NCBI RefSeq assembly: GCF_001425235.1
Contig: NZ_LMEA01000012.1
Span: 348,391 to 412,390 of the forward strand
Length of the DNA stretch: 64,000 bases
From: Devosia sp. Root413D1
GTDB taxonomy: Bacteria; Pseudomonadota; Alphaproteobacteria; Rhizobiales; Devosiaceae
Direction: 5' to 3'
The notes under the pieces were generated by a model, which was not told where the DNA came from, did not search any database, and saw only the letters and a list, made by a program, of their open reading frames with translations. This document shows, piece by piece, positions 17,379 to 26,072 of this stretch; position 1 is the first letter of the stretch, and each line of letters starts with the position of its first letter. The translations under genes were made by a program, and so were the position numbers.

Positions 17379-18263
17379 ATGTTCGACAAGCAGTTGATCG
17401 CCACGCCGTCGGAATCACTGGCCCAGGTGGAGCCGACTCCGGCGCTCACCGATGCCGACCGCGCCCTGCAGCTCTACGAGCTGCATGAGGGCTATGGGCA
17501 GTGGAAGGTGATCTTTCCTGGCACCGTGGTGCTGTCGGCGCGCGTAGCGGAAATCTATGGCCTTGGGCCGGATAGCCCGGTGCCGCTGCAGGATCTGGTG
17601 AAGCTCTATGTCGCCGAGGATCGCGGCAAGCTGCTGACGCTGATCGCGCAGGCGCTGCAGGACCGGCGCGGCTTCCGCTGCCGGTTGCGGATCGAGCGAC
17701 GCGACGGCGGCGTGCGGATGATCGAGTCGATCGCCGATCTCAGGGTGCGCGACGGACGGGTGATCGAACTGTTCGGCGCCAGCCGCGACGTGACCGCGGA
17801 GATGGAGCGCGAGCTGCAGGTGCAGGGTCGGCTGAAGCTGGTACAGGACCTCGTCGGCGACATGCCGGCGCCGATTGCGGTGCTGGACGATAGGCTCCGG
17901 GTGCTCGACTGCTCGCTGTACTGGCTCAAGGCTCACCGTTTCGTCGAGCGGCGCGAGGTGATCGGCAAGACCATCGGCCAGCTGTTTCCCGAGACGCCGC
18001 CCGAGCAGATCGCCGAGTACGAGGCGGCGCTGCGAGGGCAAACGGTGAAGACGCGCCGGAGTTTCGCCAGCCCGACCAGCGGCGCGGCGACCCAGTTCGC
18101 GACGGTGCTGACGCCCTGGTATGTGGCCGACCGCAAGGTGGGCGGCATAACGGTGGTTGTCGGCTGGTCGGAAATCGCCACCACCAAACGCGCGGCGCCC
18201 GCGGCAGCGCCGGTCGAGGATTTCGACGGCTCGCTGCTCGACATGCTGAAGAACGTCAGCTGA
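17379..18263 (+). CDS. PAS-domain protein without an output domain
   Basis: A 294-residue protein with two PAS-like folds, about residues 35-140 (ending with the PAC pattern VIELFGASRDVTAEME) and about 155-270. There is no kinase, cyclase or DNA-binding domain. It lies directly downstream of the PAS-GGDEF-EAL gene in the same direction, so a role as sensor partner for that protein is inferred. No signal peptide. Confidence 0.8.
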   Translation: MFDKQLIATPSESLAQVEPTPALTDADRALQLYELHEGYGQWKVIFPGTVVLSARVAEIYGLGPDSPVPLQDLVKLYVAEDRGKLLTLIAQALQDRRGFRCRLRIERRDGGVRMIESIADLRVRDGRVIELFGASRDVTAEMERELQVQGRLKLVQDLVGDMPAPIAVLDDRLRVLDCSLYWLKAHRFVERREVIGKTIGQLFPETPPEQIAEYEAALRGQTVKTRRSFASPTSGAATQFATVLTPWYVADRKVGGITVVVGWSEIATTKRAAPAAAPVEDFDGSLLDMLKNVS

Positions 18264-18339
18264 GGCGAGGCGCCTCGGCCGCGCGCGCCTGGACCGAGGG
18301 CGCCTTGCATCCACGTCGCTTTTCTCCGATTGAAGCGGC

Positions 18340-20784
18340 ATGAGTTCGCCGCCCCTCCCGATCGATGAGGCCGTGCCCCGGCTGCTGGCCGCGCTGGCGG
18401 CCGGCCCCTATGCCGTGCTGGTGGCGCCGCCGGGCGCGGGCAAGACGACGCGCGTACCACTGGCGCTGCTCGAGGCGGCGTGGCGCGGCGATGGCAAGAT
18501 CGTCATGCTGGAGCCGCGGCGGCTGGCGGCACGGGCAGCGGCGCGGCGGATGGCGCAAACGCTCGACGACGAGGTCGGCGGGGTGGTCGGCTATCGCGTC
18601 AGGCTCGATGCCAAGATCAGCAGGCGGACGCGTATCGAGGTAGTGACCGAGGGGGTGTTCACCCGGATGATCCTCGACGATCCGGAGCTCACCGGCATCG
18701 CCGCGGTGCTGTTCGACGAATTCCATGAGCGCAGCCTCGATGCCGATCTCGGCCTCGCGCTGGCGCTCGATGCAGCGGCGCTGCGCGATGACCTGCGCGT
18801 ATTGGTGATGTCGGCGACGATCGATGGGGCGCGGGTGGCGGAGCTGCTCGACGGGGCGCCGGTGGTGGTCTCCGAAGGGCGGGCGTTTCCGGTGGAGACG
18901 ATCTGGCGCGACCGCGATCCGCTGATGAAGCTCGAGGACCAGGTGACCAGCGTGGTGCTCGAGGCGCTGCGCGACCAGCCGGGCTCGGCGCTGGTGTTCC
19001 TGCCCGGGCAGGCGGAGATCGGACGGGTGGCGGAGCGGCTGGCGGGGCGCGTCCCCGCTGATGTCGATATTGCGCCGCTTTATGGGCAACTGACGCCGGA
19101 GGAGCAGGATCGCGCCGTGCAGCCGGCCCGGCCCGGGCGGCGCAAGGTGGTGCTGGCGACCTCGATCGCCGAGACTTCGCTGACCATCGAGGGGGTGCGG
19201 ATCGTCGTCGACAGTGGCCTCAGGCGCGCTCCTGCCTACGAGCCGGCGACCGGCCTGTCGGTGCTCGAAACGCGAAAAGTATCGCGGGCCTCGGCCGACC
19301 AGCGGCGCGGACGCGCCGGGCGCATCGAGCCGGGGGTGTGCTACCGGCTGTGGGGCGAAGGCCAGAACGCGGCGCTGCTGGCGTTCGACGCACCGGAAAT
19401 GCTGGAGGCGGACCTTTCGGGACTGGCGCTCGATCTCGCCGGCTGGGGTGTGAGCGATCCGACCCAGCTCAAATTCCTCGATCCACCGCCAGGACCGGCA
19501 TGGAGCGAGGCGACAAGCCTGCTCAAGGGGCTCGAGGCGCTGGACGACAGCGGGCGCATCACCGTCGAGGGCAAGGCGCTGGCGCGGCTGCCACTGCACC
19601 CACGGCTGGGGCACATGATCCACCGCGCGGCGGAAGAGGATGATGCGCTGACGGCAGCGCAACTGGCAGTGCTGCTCGGCGAGCGTGGGCTTGGCGGTGA
19701 CGGCCCTGACTTGACGCACCGGCTCGAACGCTTCGGGCGCGAGCGCGGCAAGCGGGCCGATGAGGCGCATGGGCTGGCGCGGCGCTGGGCCGGAATGGTC
19801 GGCAACACGGGTTCGGGCGGCGAGGTTGGACGCCACCTGGCCCGAGCCTATCCGGACCGGGTGGCGCAGCAGGCCGGCGCCCGCGGACGATTCCGGCTGG
19901 CCAATGGACGGCAGGCGAGCCTCGAGGAAACGGACGCACTGGCGAATGCGCCCTACCTGGTGGTGACCGACATCACCGGGGCGGCGGCGACCGGGCGGAT
20001 CCGGGCGGCAGCGGCAGTCGAGCGGGCGACGATCGAGGAATTGTTCGCCGGCGAGATTGTCGACGAGGTGGCGATGGCGTTCGACCGCGGCTCGCGCAGT
20101 GTGCGGGCGCGGCGGTTGCGGCGGCTCGGCGCATTGCGGCTCGACGAGGCGCCGGTGGCGATAACCGATCTACAGCAGGCAGCGGCGGCGCTGGCAGAGG
20201 GCATCGCCGGGCTCGGGGTTGGCGTGCTGCCATGGAGCAAAGAGCAGCAGGCGCTGCGGGCGCGGGCGAGCTACCTCCGCGCGACGCTGGGCGAGGCGTG
20301 GCCGGATCTCTCCGATACGGGCCTCGCGGCCGACATGGCCTGGCTGGTGCCGGCCATCACCGGCAAGACGGCGCTGAGCGAGATCGGAGCGGACGACCTG
20401 GGCGGAGCGCTCGAGGGGCTGTTGCCCTGGGCGCGGCGGCAGGAGATCGAGCGGCTGCTGCCCTCGCATTTCGACGCGCCCTCGGGCTCGCACCTGCCGA
20501 TCGATTATGGCGCAGAGAACGGGCCGGCGCTGGAGGTGCGGGTGCAGGAACTGTTCGGTCTCGACCGGCACCCGAGCGTCGCCGGTGGCAAGGTGCCGCT
20601 GCTGCTGGTGCTGCTCTCGCCGGCGCACCGGCCGATCCAGACGACACGCGACCTGCCCGGCTTCTGGCGCGGCAGCTGGAAGGACGTGGCCAAGGACCTG
20701 AAGGGCCGCTACCCGCGGCACTATTGGCCGGAGAACCCACTGGAGGCGGCGGCTACGGCACGGGCCAAGCCGCGGGGGACGTGA
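18340..20784 (+). CDS. hrpB: ATP-dependent helicase HrpB
   Basis: A DEAH-type RNA helicase of the HrpB family, 814 residues, close to the usual length. Motifs in order are Walker A APPGAGKTT near residue 29, DEFH in place of DEAH near 126, SAT near 157, FLPGQAEI near 223, and QRRGRAGR near 322. The family-specific HrpB C-terminal region is complete. Function in bacteria is poorly defined. Convergent with recQ across a long palindrome. Confidence 0.94.
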   Translation: MSSPPLPIDEAVPRLLAALAAGPYAVLVAPPGAGKTTRVPLALLEAAWRGDGKIVMLEPRRLAARAAARRMAQTLDDEVGGVVGYRVRLDAKISRRTRIEVVTEGVFTRMILDDPELTGIAAVLFDEFHERSLDADLGLALALDAAALRDDLRVLVMSATIDGARVAELLDGAPVVVSEGRAFPVETIWRDRDPLMKLEDQVTSVVLEALRDQPGSALVFLPGQAEIGRVAERLAGRVPADVDIAPLYGQLTPEEQDRAVQPARPGRRKVVLATSIAETSLTIEGVRIVVDSGLRRAPAYEPATGLSVLETRKVSRASADQRRGRAGRIEPGVCYRLWGEGQNAALLAFDAPEMLEADLSGLALDLAGWGVSDPTQLKFLDPPPGPAWSEATSLLKGLEALDDSGRITVEGKALARLPLHPRLGHMIHRAAEEDDALTAAQLAVLLGERGLGGDGPDLTHRLERFGRERGKRADEAHGLARRWAGMVGNTGSGGEVGRHLARAYPDRVAQQAGARGRFRLANGRQASLEETDALANAPYLVVTDITGAAATGRIRAAAAVERATIEELFAGEIVDEVAMAFDRGSRSVRARRLRRLGALRLDEAPVAITDLQQAAAALAEGIAGLGVGVLPWSKEQQALRARASYLRATLGEAWPDLSDTGLAADMAWLVPAITGKTALSEIGADDLGGALEGLLPWARRQEIERLLPSHFDAPSGSHLPIDYGAENGPALEVRVQELFGLDRHPSVAGGKVPLLLVLLSPAHRPIQTTRDLPGFWRGSWKDVAKDLKGRYPRHYWPENPLEAAATARAKPRGT

Positions 20785-20809
20785 GCCCTTCCAGAAGCCG
20801 GTGGTTGTG

Positions 20810-20915
20810 GACCCCCACCCCTGTCCCCTCCCCGCAAGGGGGAGGGAGACCAAAACACCGGCGTCAGTGGGAGCGTCTCCCTCCCCCTTGCGGGGAGGGG
20901 ACAGGGGTGGGGGTC
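20810..20915. repeat. Perfect inverted repeat with 41-bp arms between hrpB and recQ
   Basis: Arms at 20810-20850 and 20875-20915 are exact reverse complements over 41 bases around a 24-base spacer. The arms contain the CCCCTCCCCGCAAGGGGGAG unit also seen at 7646-7719. It sits between two convergent genes and could form a bidirectional transcript-ending hairpin or a DNA cruciform. Confidence 0.95.
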
Positions 20916-20930
20916 AGCCCGCACCGGACC

Positions 20931-22757
20931 CTATGCCGGCCCCGCTGCCCGCAGCACCGCGAGAAACTCCGCCCCATAGCGCTTGAGTTTGCTCTCCCCG
21001 ATGCCATTGATGGTGCCGAGCTCGGCCATGGTCTGTGGCCGTTCCAGCGCCATGGCGCGAAGGGTGGTATCGTGGAAGACCACGTAGGGCGGGACGCCCT
21101 GCGACTTGGCGAGGGCGGCGCGTTCGGAGCGCAAAGCTTCGAACAGCGATTGCGCGGCCGGCGGCAACTGGACGGCGTTCTGCAGCGCGCGGCGGGTCTC
21201 GGTGGCCTTGCGCGGACGGTCGCGGCGCAGGGTGATCTTGCGCTCGCCCTTGAACACTTCGCGCGAGCCCTCGCCGAGGTGCAGGGCGCCGAAGGAATGG
21301 TCGACAGTGATCAGACCCATGGCGGTGAGCTGACGGATGACCGATTGCCAGGAGCGCTGGTCGAGATCCTTGCCCTGCCCGAACACCGGCTGGTCCTGGT
21401 GGCTGAACTGGGTGACCTTGTCGGTCACCTTGCCCAGGAGCACGTCGACGATGTGCCCGGCGCCGAAGCGCTGGCCGGTGCGGTAGACGCAGGCCAGCGC
21501 CTTGATGGCAGCGTCGGAGCCATCCCAGGTTTCAACCGGCACGAGGCAGGTATCGCAGTTGTTGCAGTTGCCGGGGTGCGGCTCGCCGAAATGCGCGAGG
21601 ATAGCCTTGCGGCGGCATTCCGGGGTTTCGCAGACGGCGAGCAGCGCCGTGAGCTTCAGCCGCTCGACGCGCTTCACCTCATCGGGGGCGCTGCCCTCGT
21701 CGATCATGCGGCGGCGCTGCGCCACGTCGGCCATGCCGTAGCACATCCAGGCCTCGGCCGGCAGGCCGTCGCGTCCGGCGCGGCCGGTCTCCTGGTAATA
21801 GGCCTCGATGGACGACGGCAGGTCCATGTGAGCGACATAGCGCACGTCGGGCTTGTCGATACCCATGCCGAAGGCCACGGTGGCGACGAGGCAGAGCGAC
21901 TCTTCCTTGAGGAAGGCATCCTGGTTGGCGGCCCGGTCGCGGGCGTTCATGCCGGCATGATAGGCGAGCGCACGGATCCCCTGCTTGTTCAGCCATTCGG
22001 TGGTCGCGTCGACCTTGGCGCGGCTCAGGCAATAGACGATGCCGGAATTGCCGGTGTGGCGGGCAAGGAAGCTTTTCAACTGCGCCCGGGCATTGTCGCG
22101 CTCGACGATCGCGTAGCTGATATTGGGCCGGTCGAAGCTGGTGGTGAAGATGCGCGCGTCGCTGAGGCCGAGCCGCTCGACGATATCGTCGCGGGTGGTG
22201 GGGTCGGCAGTAGCGGTGAGTGCGATGCGCGGCACCCCGGGATAGTCGGCGGCGATCGAGGCGAGCTCGCGATACTCGGGGCGGAAATCGTGGCCCCACT
22301 GGCTGACGCAATGCGCCTCATCGATGGCGATGAGCGAGATCTCGACGCCCTGCATCATCGACTTGAAGCCGGGGAGCACCAGGCGCTCCGGCGCAACGTA
22401 GAGCAGGTCGAGCTTGCCGGATTTGAGATCGCGGAAGGTGCGTGAGGAGTCTTCGGACGAAACCGAGGAGTTGAGCGTTGCAGCGTTGACGCCGGCCTGC
22501 TTCAGCGCCTCGACCTGATCGCGCATCAGGGCGATGAGCGGCGAGACGACGATGCCGACGCCCTTCCGGGCCAGCGCCGGAACCTGAAAGCACATCGACT
22601 TGCCGGCGCCGGTCGGGAACAACACCACCGCGTCGCCGCCGCCAGTGACGTGGCGGACAACATCCTCCTGCTGGCCGCGAAAACTCTGGTGCCCGAAGAC
22701 GGTGCGCAGGATTTCGGCGGGGTCGCGAGCTGGCGTGTCGAAGAGCGACTCAAGCAT
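20931..22757 (-). CDS. recQ: ATP-dependent DNA helicase RecQ
   Basis: A 3'-5' DNA helicase for recombination repair. Start set at 22757, giving 608 residues, the usual RecQ length; the frame is open for 33 more codons upstream into unrelated sequence. Walker A is FPTGAGKS, the DEAH box is [18 protein letters not shown], and the zinc-binding region shows CETPEC and CNNCDTC. An HRDC domain fills the last 75 residues. No clear Shine-Dalgarno at this ATG. Confidence 0.94.
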   Translation of the reverse strand: MLESLFDTPARDPAEILRTVFGHQSFRGQQEDVVRHVTGGGDAVVLFPTGAGKSMCFQVPALARKGVGIVVSPLIALMRDQVEALKQAGVNAATLNSSVSSEDSSRTFRDLKSGKLDLLYVAPERLVLPGFKSMMQGVEISLIAIDEAHCVSQWGHDFRPEYRELASIAADYPGVPRIALTATADPTTRDDIVERLGLSDARIFTTSFDRPNISYAIVERDNARAQLKSFLARHTGNSGIVYCLSRAKVDATTEWLNKQGIRALAYHAGMNARDRAANQDAFLKEESLCLVATVAFGMGIDKPDVRYVAHMDLPSSIEAYYQETGRAGRDGLPAEAWMCYGMADVAQRRRMIDEGSAPDEVKRVERLKLTALLAVCETPECRRKAILAHFGEPHPGNCNNCDTCLVPVETWDGSDAAIKALACVYRTGQRFGAGHIVDVLLGKVTDKVTQFSHQDQPVFGQGKDLDQRSWQSVIRQLTAMGLITVDHSFGALHLGEGSREVFKGERKITLRRDRPRKATETRRALQNAVQLPPAAQSLFEALRSERAALAKSQGVPPYVVFHDTTLRAMALERPQTMAELGTINGIGESKLKRYGAEFLAVLRAAGPA

Positions 22758-22867
22758 GGCGGCATAGAGCCAAGCGCCGGGGTGCGGGGTCAAGGGTGTT
22801 GAATGCCGCGCTTGCGGCGCACCCCCTCCGAGCTGCGCTAGTTCGCTATCGCTCACAAGCTTCGCTT

Positions 22868-22959
22868 GCCTCCCCCATCAAGGGGGAGGTGGGGGCCGGC
22901 GAGTGGGCGGGGATGGTGCCTCACTCACCGGCGGGCACCTCCCCCTTGATGGGGGAGGC
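22868..22959. repeat. Perfect inverted repeat with 24-bp arms
   Basis: GCCTCCCCCATCAAGGGGGA plus four bases (22868-22891) is the exact reverse complement of 22936-22959 across a 44-base spacer. The spacer flanks are also partly complementary (GCCGGCGAGTG against CACTCACCGGC). It lies between the recQ start and the stop of the hydrolase gene. Confidence 0.92.
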
Positions 22960-23005
22960 TGGGAGGGGGTGGGGCCGACCCGTCGATCTGGCCCACCCTG
23001 TACCG

Positions 23006-23902
23006 TTACTTCGCGTCGATGAACGCCAGCGCCGTCTCGACCAGCTTGGGCGAGTTCATCATGGTGTAGTGGGTGACGCCGGGGAGGATGGCGAGGCGGT
23101 TCTGGTTCATGCCGGAGCCATCCCACAGCGCATCCTGCAGGCCGCCGCCGAGCAGCTCGAAGAACTTCGCGACATGGCTGGTGCGGACGGCATCCCAATC
23201 ACCATAAACCAGCTGGGTCGGAACCTTGAGGTTGGGGACGTCGGCCGAGAAGTCGTAGTCCTTGCCCATATACTGCATCTGGTCGAGCAGCTTGGGAAAG
23301 TTCACCTCGGGGTCGGGGTTCACCGCGGCAAAGCCCTGATAGAGCGGCGACGGCTTCAGCATCTCGAACTGGCTGGCATTGAGCCCGCGCATCCCCTGCT
23401 GGTTGTAATCGTGCCAGCCGGAGAAAGCGAAGGGGGCCGAGGCGATCACCAGCTTGTTGATCAGCTCGGGATGCGCCAGCGCCAGGCGCAGGCCGATGGT
23501 GCCGCCCATCGAATAGCCGACGACGTCGACCTTCTCGAGCCCCAGCGATTTGATCACTTCGGCGACGTCGCCAGCCATGTTGTCGAAGCTCATCGGCCGG
23601 TCGAGCGGGCCGGTGTGGCCGTGGCCCTGGGCTTCGACGGCGATCACCTGACGGGAGGCGGCGAGGCCGGAGAGCACCGGACCGAAGTTGTCGATGGTCA
23701 TCAGGCCGCCATGCAGCAGGACGAGCGGCGCGCCCTCGCCATAGGTGGCGTAGTAGACCTTGCCGCCGGTGACGGGGACATAGCCGGACGTGGTTGCGGT
23801 GAGCATGGGAGCAGTTCCTTCTTGAGCGGTTGCAGTGAGGACCGGCAGGGCGGAAGCAAAGCCGGTGAGAATGGCGAGGGCAAGGACGGTACGACGTAGC
23901 AT
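23006..23902 (-). CDS. Secreted alpha/beta hydrolase
   Basis: A 298-residue alpha/beta-fold hydrolase with a signal peptide (MLRRTVLALAILTGFASALP, cleavage near TATAQ-E at 27), so periplasmic. The nucleophile elbow is GYSMGG (Ser near 131), the acid is probably Asp in YGDWDAVR (near 236), and the catalytic His is in GVTHYTMM (near 277). Substrate unknown. Flanked on both sides by GC-rich palindromic elements, so probably transcribed alone. Confidence 0.88.
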   Translation of the reverse strand: MLRRTVLALAILTGFASALPVLTATAQEGTAPMLTATTSGYVPVTGGKVYYATYGEGAPLVLLHGGLMTIDNFGPVLSGLAASRQVIAVEAQGHGHTGPLDRPMSFDNMAGDVAEVIKSLGLEKVDVVGYSMGGTIGLRLALAHPELINKLVIASAPFAFSGWHDYNQQGMRGLNASQFEMLKPSPLYQGFAAVNPDPEVNFPKLLDQMQYMGKDYDFSADVPNLKVPTQLVYGDWDAVRTSHVAKFFELLGGGLQDALWDGSGMNQNRLAILPGVTHYTMMNSPKLVETALAFIDAK

Positions 23903-23979
23903 GGGAAGTCTCCGTGGTTGGATATGGCTCCGCCGGTCCCGCGGGGTAGCGGGTTGGTGGAGGTGATGATTGAGGGTTT

Positions 23980-24062
23980 GGCCGCCCCCTCCACCAGCTT
24001 CGCTGGTCCCCCCGCGGTGAGGGCGTTTGCCCTCATCCAGACCCCGCCACGCGGGGGAGGAT
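23980..24062. repeat. Degenerate palindromic repeat upstream of the hydrolase
   Basis: CCCCCTCC followed by CCAGCTTCGCTGG (itself a palindrome), then CCCCGCGG and, after a spacer, CGCGGGGGAGG. The outer arms are only partly complementary. It resembles a decayed member of the CCTCCCCC family found at 22868-22959. Confidence 0.55.
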
Positions 24063-24083
24063 TGGAGAGGCCGGTGCTTGCGG

Positions 24084-24518
24084 CTAGGTGGTCAGCATTT
24101 CGATGGCCTTCTGCACGCGGCGGAGGCGGGTTTCGGGGGCTTTGGCGCCTTCGATGGCGGTGACGTGGGCCTTCTTGTGGCTGGGGGCGAGCTTGGTCCA
24201 GGCCGCCAGCGCGACGGGATCGGCATCGAGGGCGGCCTGCAGGTCGCCCGGGGCCTCGACGATGCGAGGCTGATCGTCGAGGGTCAGTTCGACCTCGTGC
24301 GTCTCGTTGCCTTTGACCCCGGTGATGCCGCGGATCTCGGCGCTGACGCCGACCAGCAGGTATTCACCCATGGTGGCCACTTTGCTGCGCCAGGTGTGGC
24401 CGGCGAGGCTAACGACGACCAGCGGGTTCTTGCCGCCATTGAGCGCATCGCGCACCTGAGGCGGCACGATGATGCCGGTATTGTTGCCGGACAAGAGGAT
24501 GGTGGTCACGAATTTCAT
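24084..24518 (-). CDS. YdeI/OmpD-associated family protein with DUF1905
   Basis: A 144-residue cytosolic protein. Residues 1-95 fit the DUF1905 beta-barrel domain and the C-terminal 45 residues fit the short YdeI-linked helical tail ending in a basic region (ETRLRRVQKAIEM). Start at 24518 overlaps the stop of the SRPBCC gene by 4 bp (ATGA), so the two are translationally coupled. Function of the family is unknown; it often accompanies ArsR and SRPBCC genes. Confidence 0.85.
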   Translation of the reverse strand: MKFVTTILLSGNNTGIIVPPQVRDALNGGKNPLVVVSLAGHTWRSKVATMGEYLLVGVSAEIRGITGVKGNETHEVELTLDDQPRIVEAPGDLQAALDADPVALAAWTKLAPSHKKAHVTAIEGAKAPETRLRRVQKAIEMLTT

Positions 24519-25012
24519 CTCGTTGCTCCAGTCGTGAGGTGGGCGGCGAGCTTGTCGAAGCTCTCCAGCACACCTTCGCGGAAGCCGCGGCGGACGACGG
24601 CGTCCTTGTTGGCGGCGGTATCGAAATAGGCGTCGAGCGTCAGCCGGGTGCGGCCGTTGCCGAGGTCGATGAGGGTGATGACCCGCAGAAAACTCGGCGG
24701 CGGGTTGTGACCGAAGGCTTCCGCCTCGAGCTGGCGGTTGCGGTAGACGATGCGTTCGGGCGGGCTCACCTCGATGAACTCGCTGTCGGCCGGGTAGTCC
24801 TTGCCATCGGGGCCGCGCATCACGTGATACCAGCGGCCGCCGGGGCGAAGGTCGAGCTCCACCACCGGGTTGGTGAAGCCCTTCGGACCCCACCACTGGC
24901 TCAGGTGGTACGGATCGGCGAACATCATCCAGACCAGGTCGCGCGGGGCATCGAATTCGCGTTCGATCTCGAGGCGACGGTCGCTGGGGATGCTGGTGGG
25001 GTCGGAGAGCAT
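24515..25012 (-). CDS. SRPBCC (AHSA1-like) domain protein
   Basis: A 165-residue START/AHSA1-like hydrophobic-ligand-binding protein. The typical opening REFDAPRDLVWMMFADP, the WWGPKGFTNPVVELDLRPGG stretch and the C-terminal helix are all visible. Ligand unknown. It follows the second SRPBCC gene after 3 bases and overlaps the YdeI-like gene, so this is a compact operon downstream of an ArsR regulator. Confidence 0.88.
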   Translation of the reverse strand: MLSDPTSIPSDRRLEIEREFDAPRDLVWMMFADPYHLSQWWGPKGFTNPVVELDLRPGGRWYHVMRGPDGKDYPADSEFIEVSPPERIVYRNRQLEAEAFGHNPPPSFLRVITLIDLGNGRTRLTLDAYFDTAANKDAVVRRGFREGVLESFDKLAAHLTTGATR

Positions 25013-25015
25013 GGT

Positions 25016-25504
25016 TCAGGCTTCTTGAGTGAGGTCGGCGAGCAGTTGGTCCATGATGGCGAAGCCGTGGCGCATGCCCTTCTCCATCCCGGAGGCGACC
25101 ATGCCGTCGCGATCGGCAACGCTGTCGTAGTTCGAGACTGACCGGTAGTGCGTGACGGCGCCGTCTTCCTCGAAGGTGTGAGTCTCGACCAGGGTCTTGC
25201 CGATGAACATGTTCTCCATGCCAAAGGTCCAGACGAACTTCTCGGGCTCGTTCACCTCGCGGTACTCGCCGATGAAGATGTAGACCTTGTCGCCATCGTG
25301 GGACTCAATGCGCCACTTGCCGCCGGGGCGGACATCGAGCGCGGTGATGATGGCCTTCTGGCCTTCATTGCCCCACCAGCGGGCCACGTGTTCAGGCTGG
25401 GTCATGACCTTCCACACCAGGGCGCGTGGGGCGGCGAAAGTGCGGGTGGCGATGACGATGGGTTCGTTCGCCGGGGCTTCGATCTTCAGGTCGTCGAGCG
25501 GCAT
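25016..25504 (-). CDS. SRPBCC domain protein with an ArsR-tail remnant in frame upstream
   Basis: A 162-residue SRPBCC protein from ATG 25504, which has AAGGAG six bases upstream. The same frame stays open for 60 codons further, to 25684. That extension is not SRPBCC: it contains YWRYWAESLDRLDAYLKQL, closely matching the C-terminal tail of the neighbouring ArsR (YRRFWDESLDRLGDYLAEL). The simplest reading is a duplicated arsR-SRPBCC pair that lost the DNA-binding part of the second arsR. A 222-residue fused product cannot be excluded. Confidence 0.85.
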   Translation of the reverse strand: MPLDDLKIEAPANEPIVIATRTFAAPRALVWKVMTQPEHVARWWGNEGQKAIITALDVRPGGKWRIESHDGDKVYIFIGEYREVNEPEKFVWTFGMENMFIGKTLVETHTFEEDGAVTHYRSVSNYDSVADRDGMVASGMEKGMRHGFAIMDQLLADLTQEA

Positions 25505-25684
25505 TTTCAGCTCCTTGAGTTGCTTGAGGTAGGCGTCGAGGCGATCGAGGCTTTCGGCCCAATACCGCCAGTAAAGTACGAACCAGTGTTCCGTTCCGGC
25601 GCTTTGCCCTTGCCGTTGGCGCAAGGCTTCGCCGTCGCGCTGTCGGCGGTAGTCCGAGAGCGCTATGACCTTGGGTCGCTGCAT
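25505..25684 (-). pseudogene. Remnant of an arsR 3' end
   Basis: Sixty codons in frame with the SRPBCC gene. Residues 38-56 of this frame align with the last helix of the intact ArsR protein 30 bases upstream, but no helix-turn-helix is present and no ribosome site precedes its ATG. It looks like the tail of a second arsR left after tandem duplication and deletion. Confidence 0.6.
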
Positions 25685-25712
25685 TGGGTTTCAGCCCAAG
25701 CGGGCTACCGGA

Positions 25713-26057
25713 TCAGTTCCGGGAGCCGCCGGGGTCTCCCTTCTGCAGTTCGGCCAGGTAATCGCCGAGGCGATCGAGGCTCTCGTCCCAGAAGCGGCGG
25801 TAGTTCTCGACCCAGTCCGCGACCTCGGCCATCGGGGCGGCCTCGAGCCGGCACGGACGCCATTGGGCTTCCTTGCCGCGGGAGATCAGCCCGGCCTTCT
25901 CGAGCACCTTGAGGTGCTTGGAGACGGCGGCCATCGACATGTCGTAGGGCTCGGCCAGTTCGCTGACCGTGGCCTCGCCGAGCGCCAGCCGGGCCAGGAT
26001 GCCGCGACGGGTGGGGTCGGCGAGGGCAGAAAGCGTGGTGGACAGGTGGTCGGTCAT
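25713..26057 (-). CDS. ArsR-family transcriptional regulator
   Basis: A 114-residue winged-helix regulator. The helix-turn-helix reads VSELAEPYDMSMAAVSKHLK around residues 31-50. There is no cysteine at all, so it is not a metal sensor of the classic CxC type; it belongs to the ArsR group paired with SRPBCC genes. The C-terminal tail YRRFWDESLDRLGDYLAEL is typical of that group. It heads the SRPBCC/SRPBCC/YdeI run and probably controls it. Confidence 0.9.
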   Translation of the reverse strand: MTDHLSTTLSALADPTRRGILARLALGEATVSELAEPYDMSMAAVSKHLKVLEKAGLISRGKEAQWRPCRLEAAPMAEVADWVENYRRFWDESLDRLGDYLAELQKGDPGGSRN

Positions 26058-26072
26058 TTCGGTCTCTTGGGG

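Noticed and set aside
20232-22445. A 737-codon plus-strand frame spanning the end of hrpB and most of recQ
   Set aside because: It crosses the 41-bp palindrome and two clear genes and has no domain; shadow frame.
7601-24062. CRISPR array or insertion sequence as an explanation for the GC-rich repeats
   Set aside because: No regular spacing, no spacers, no transposase frame and no target-site duplication visible; they are isolated palindromes.
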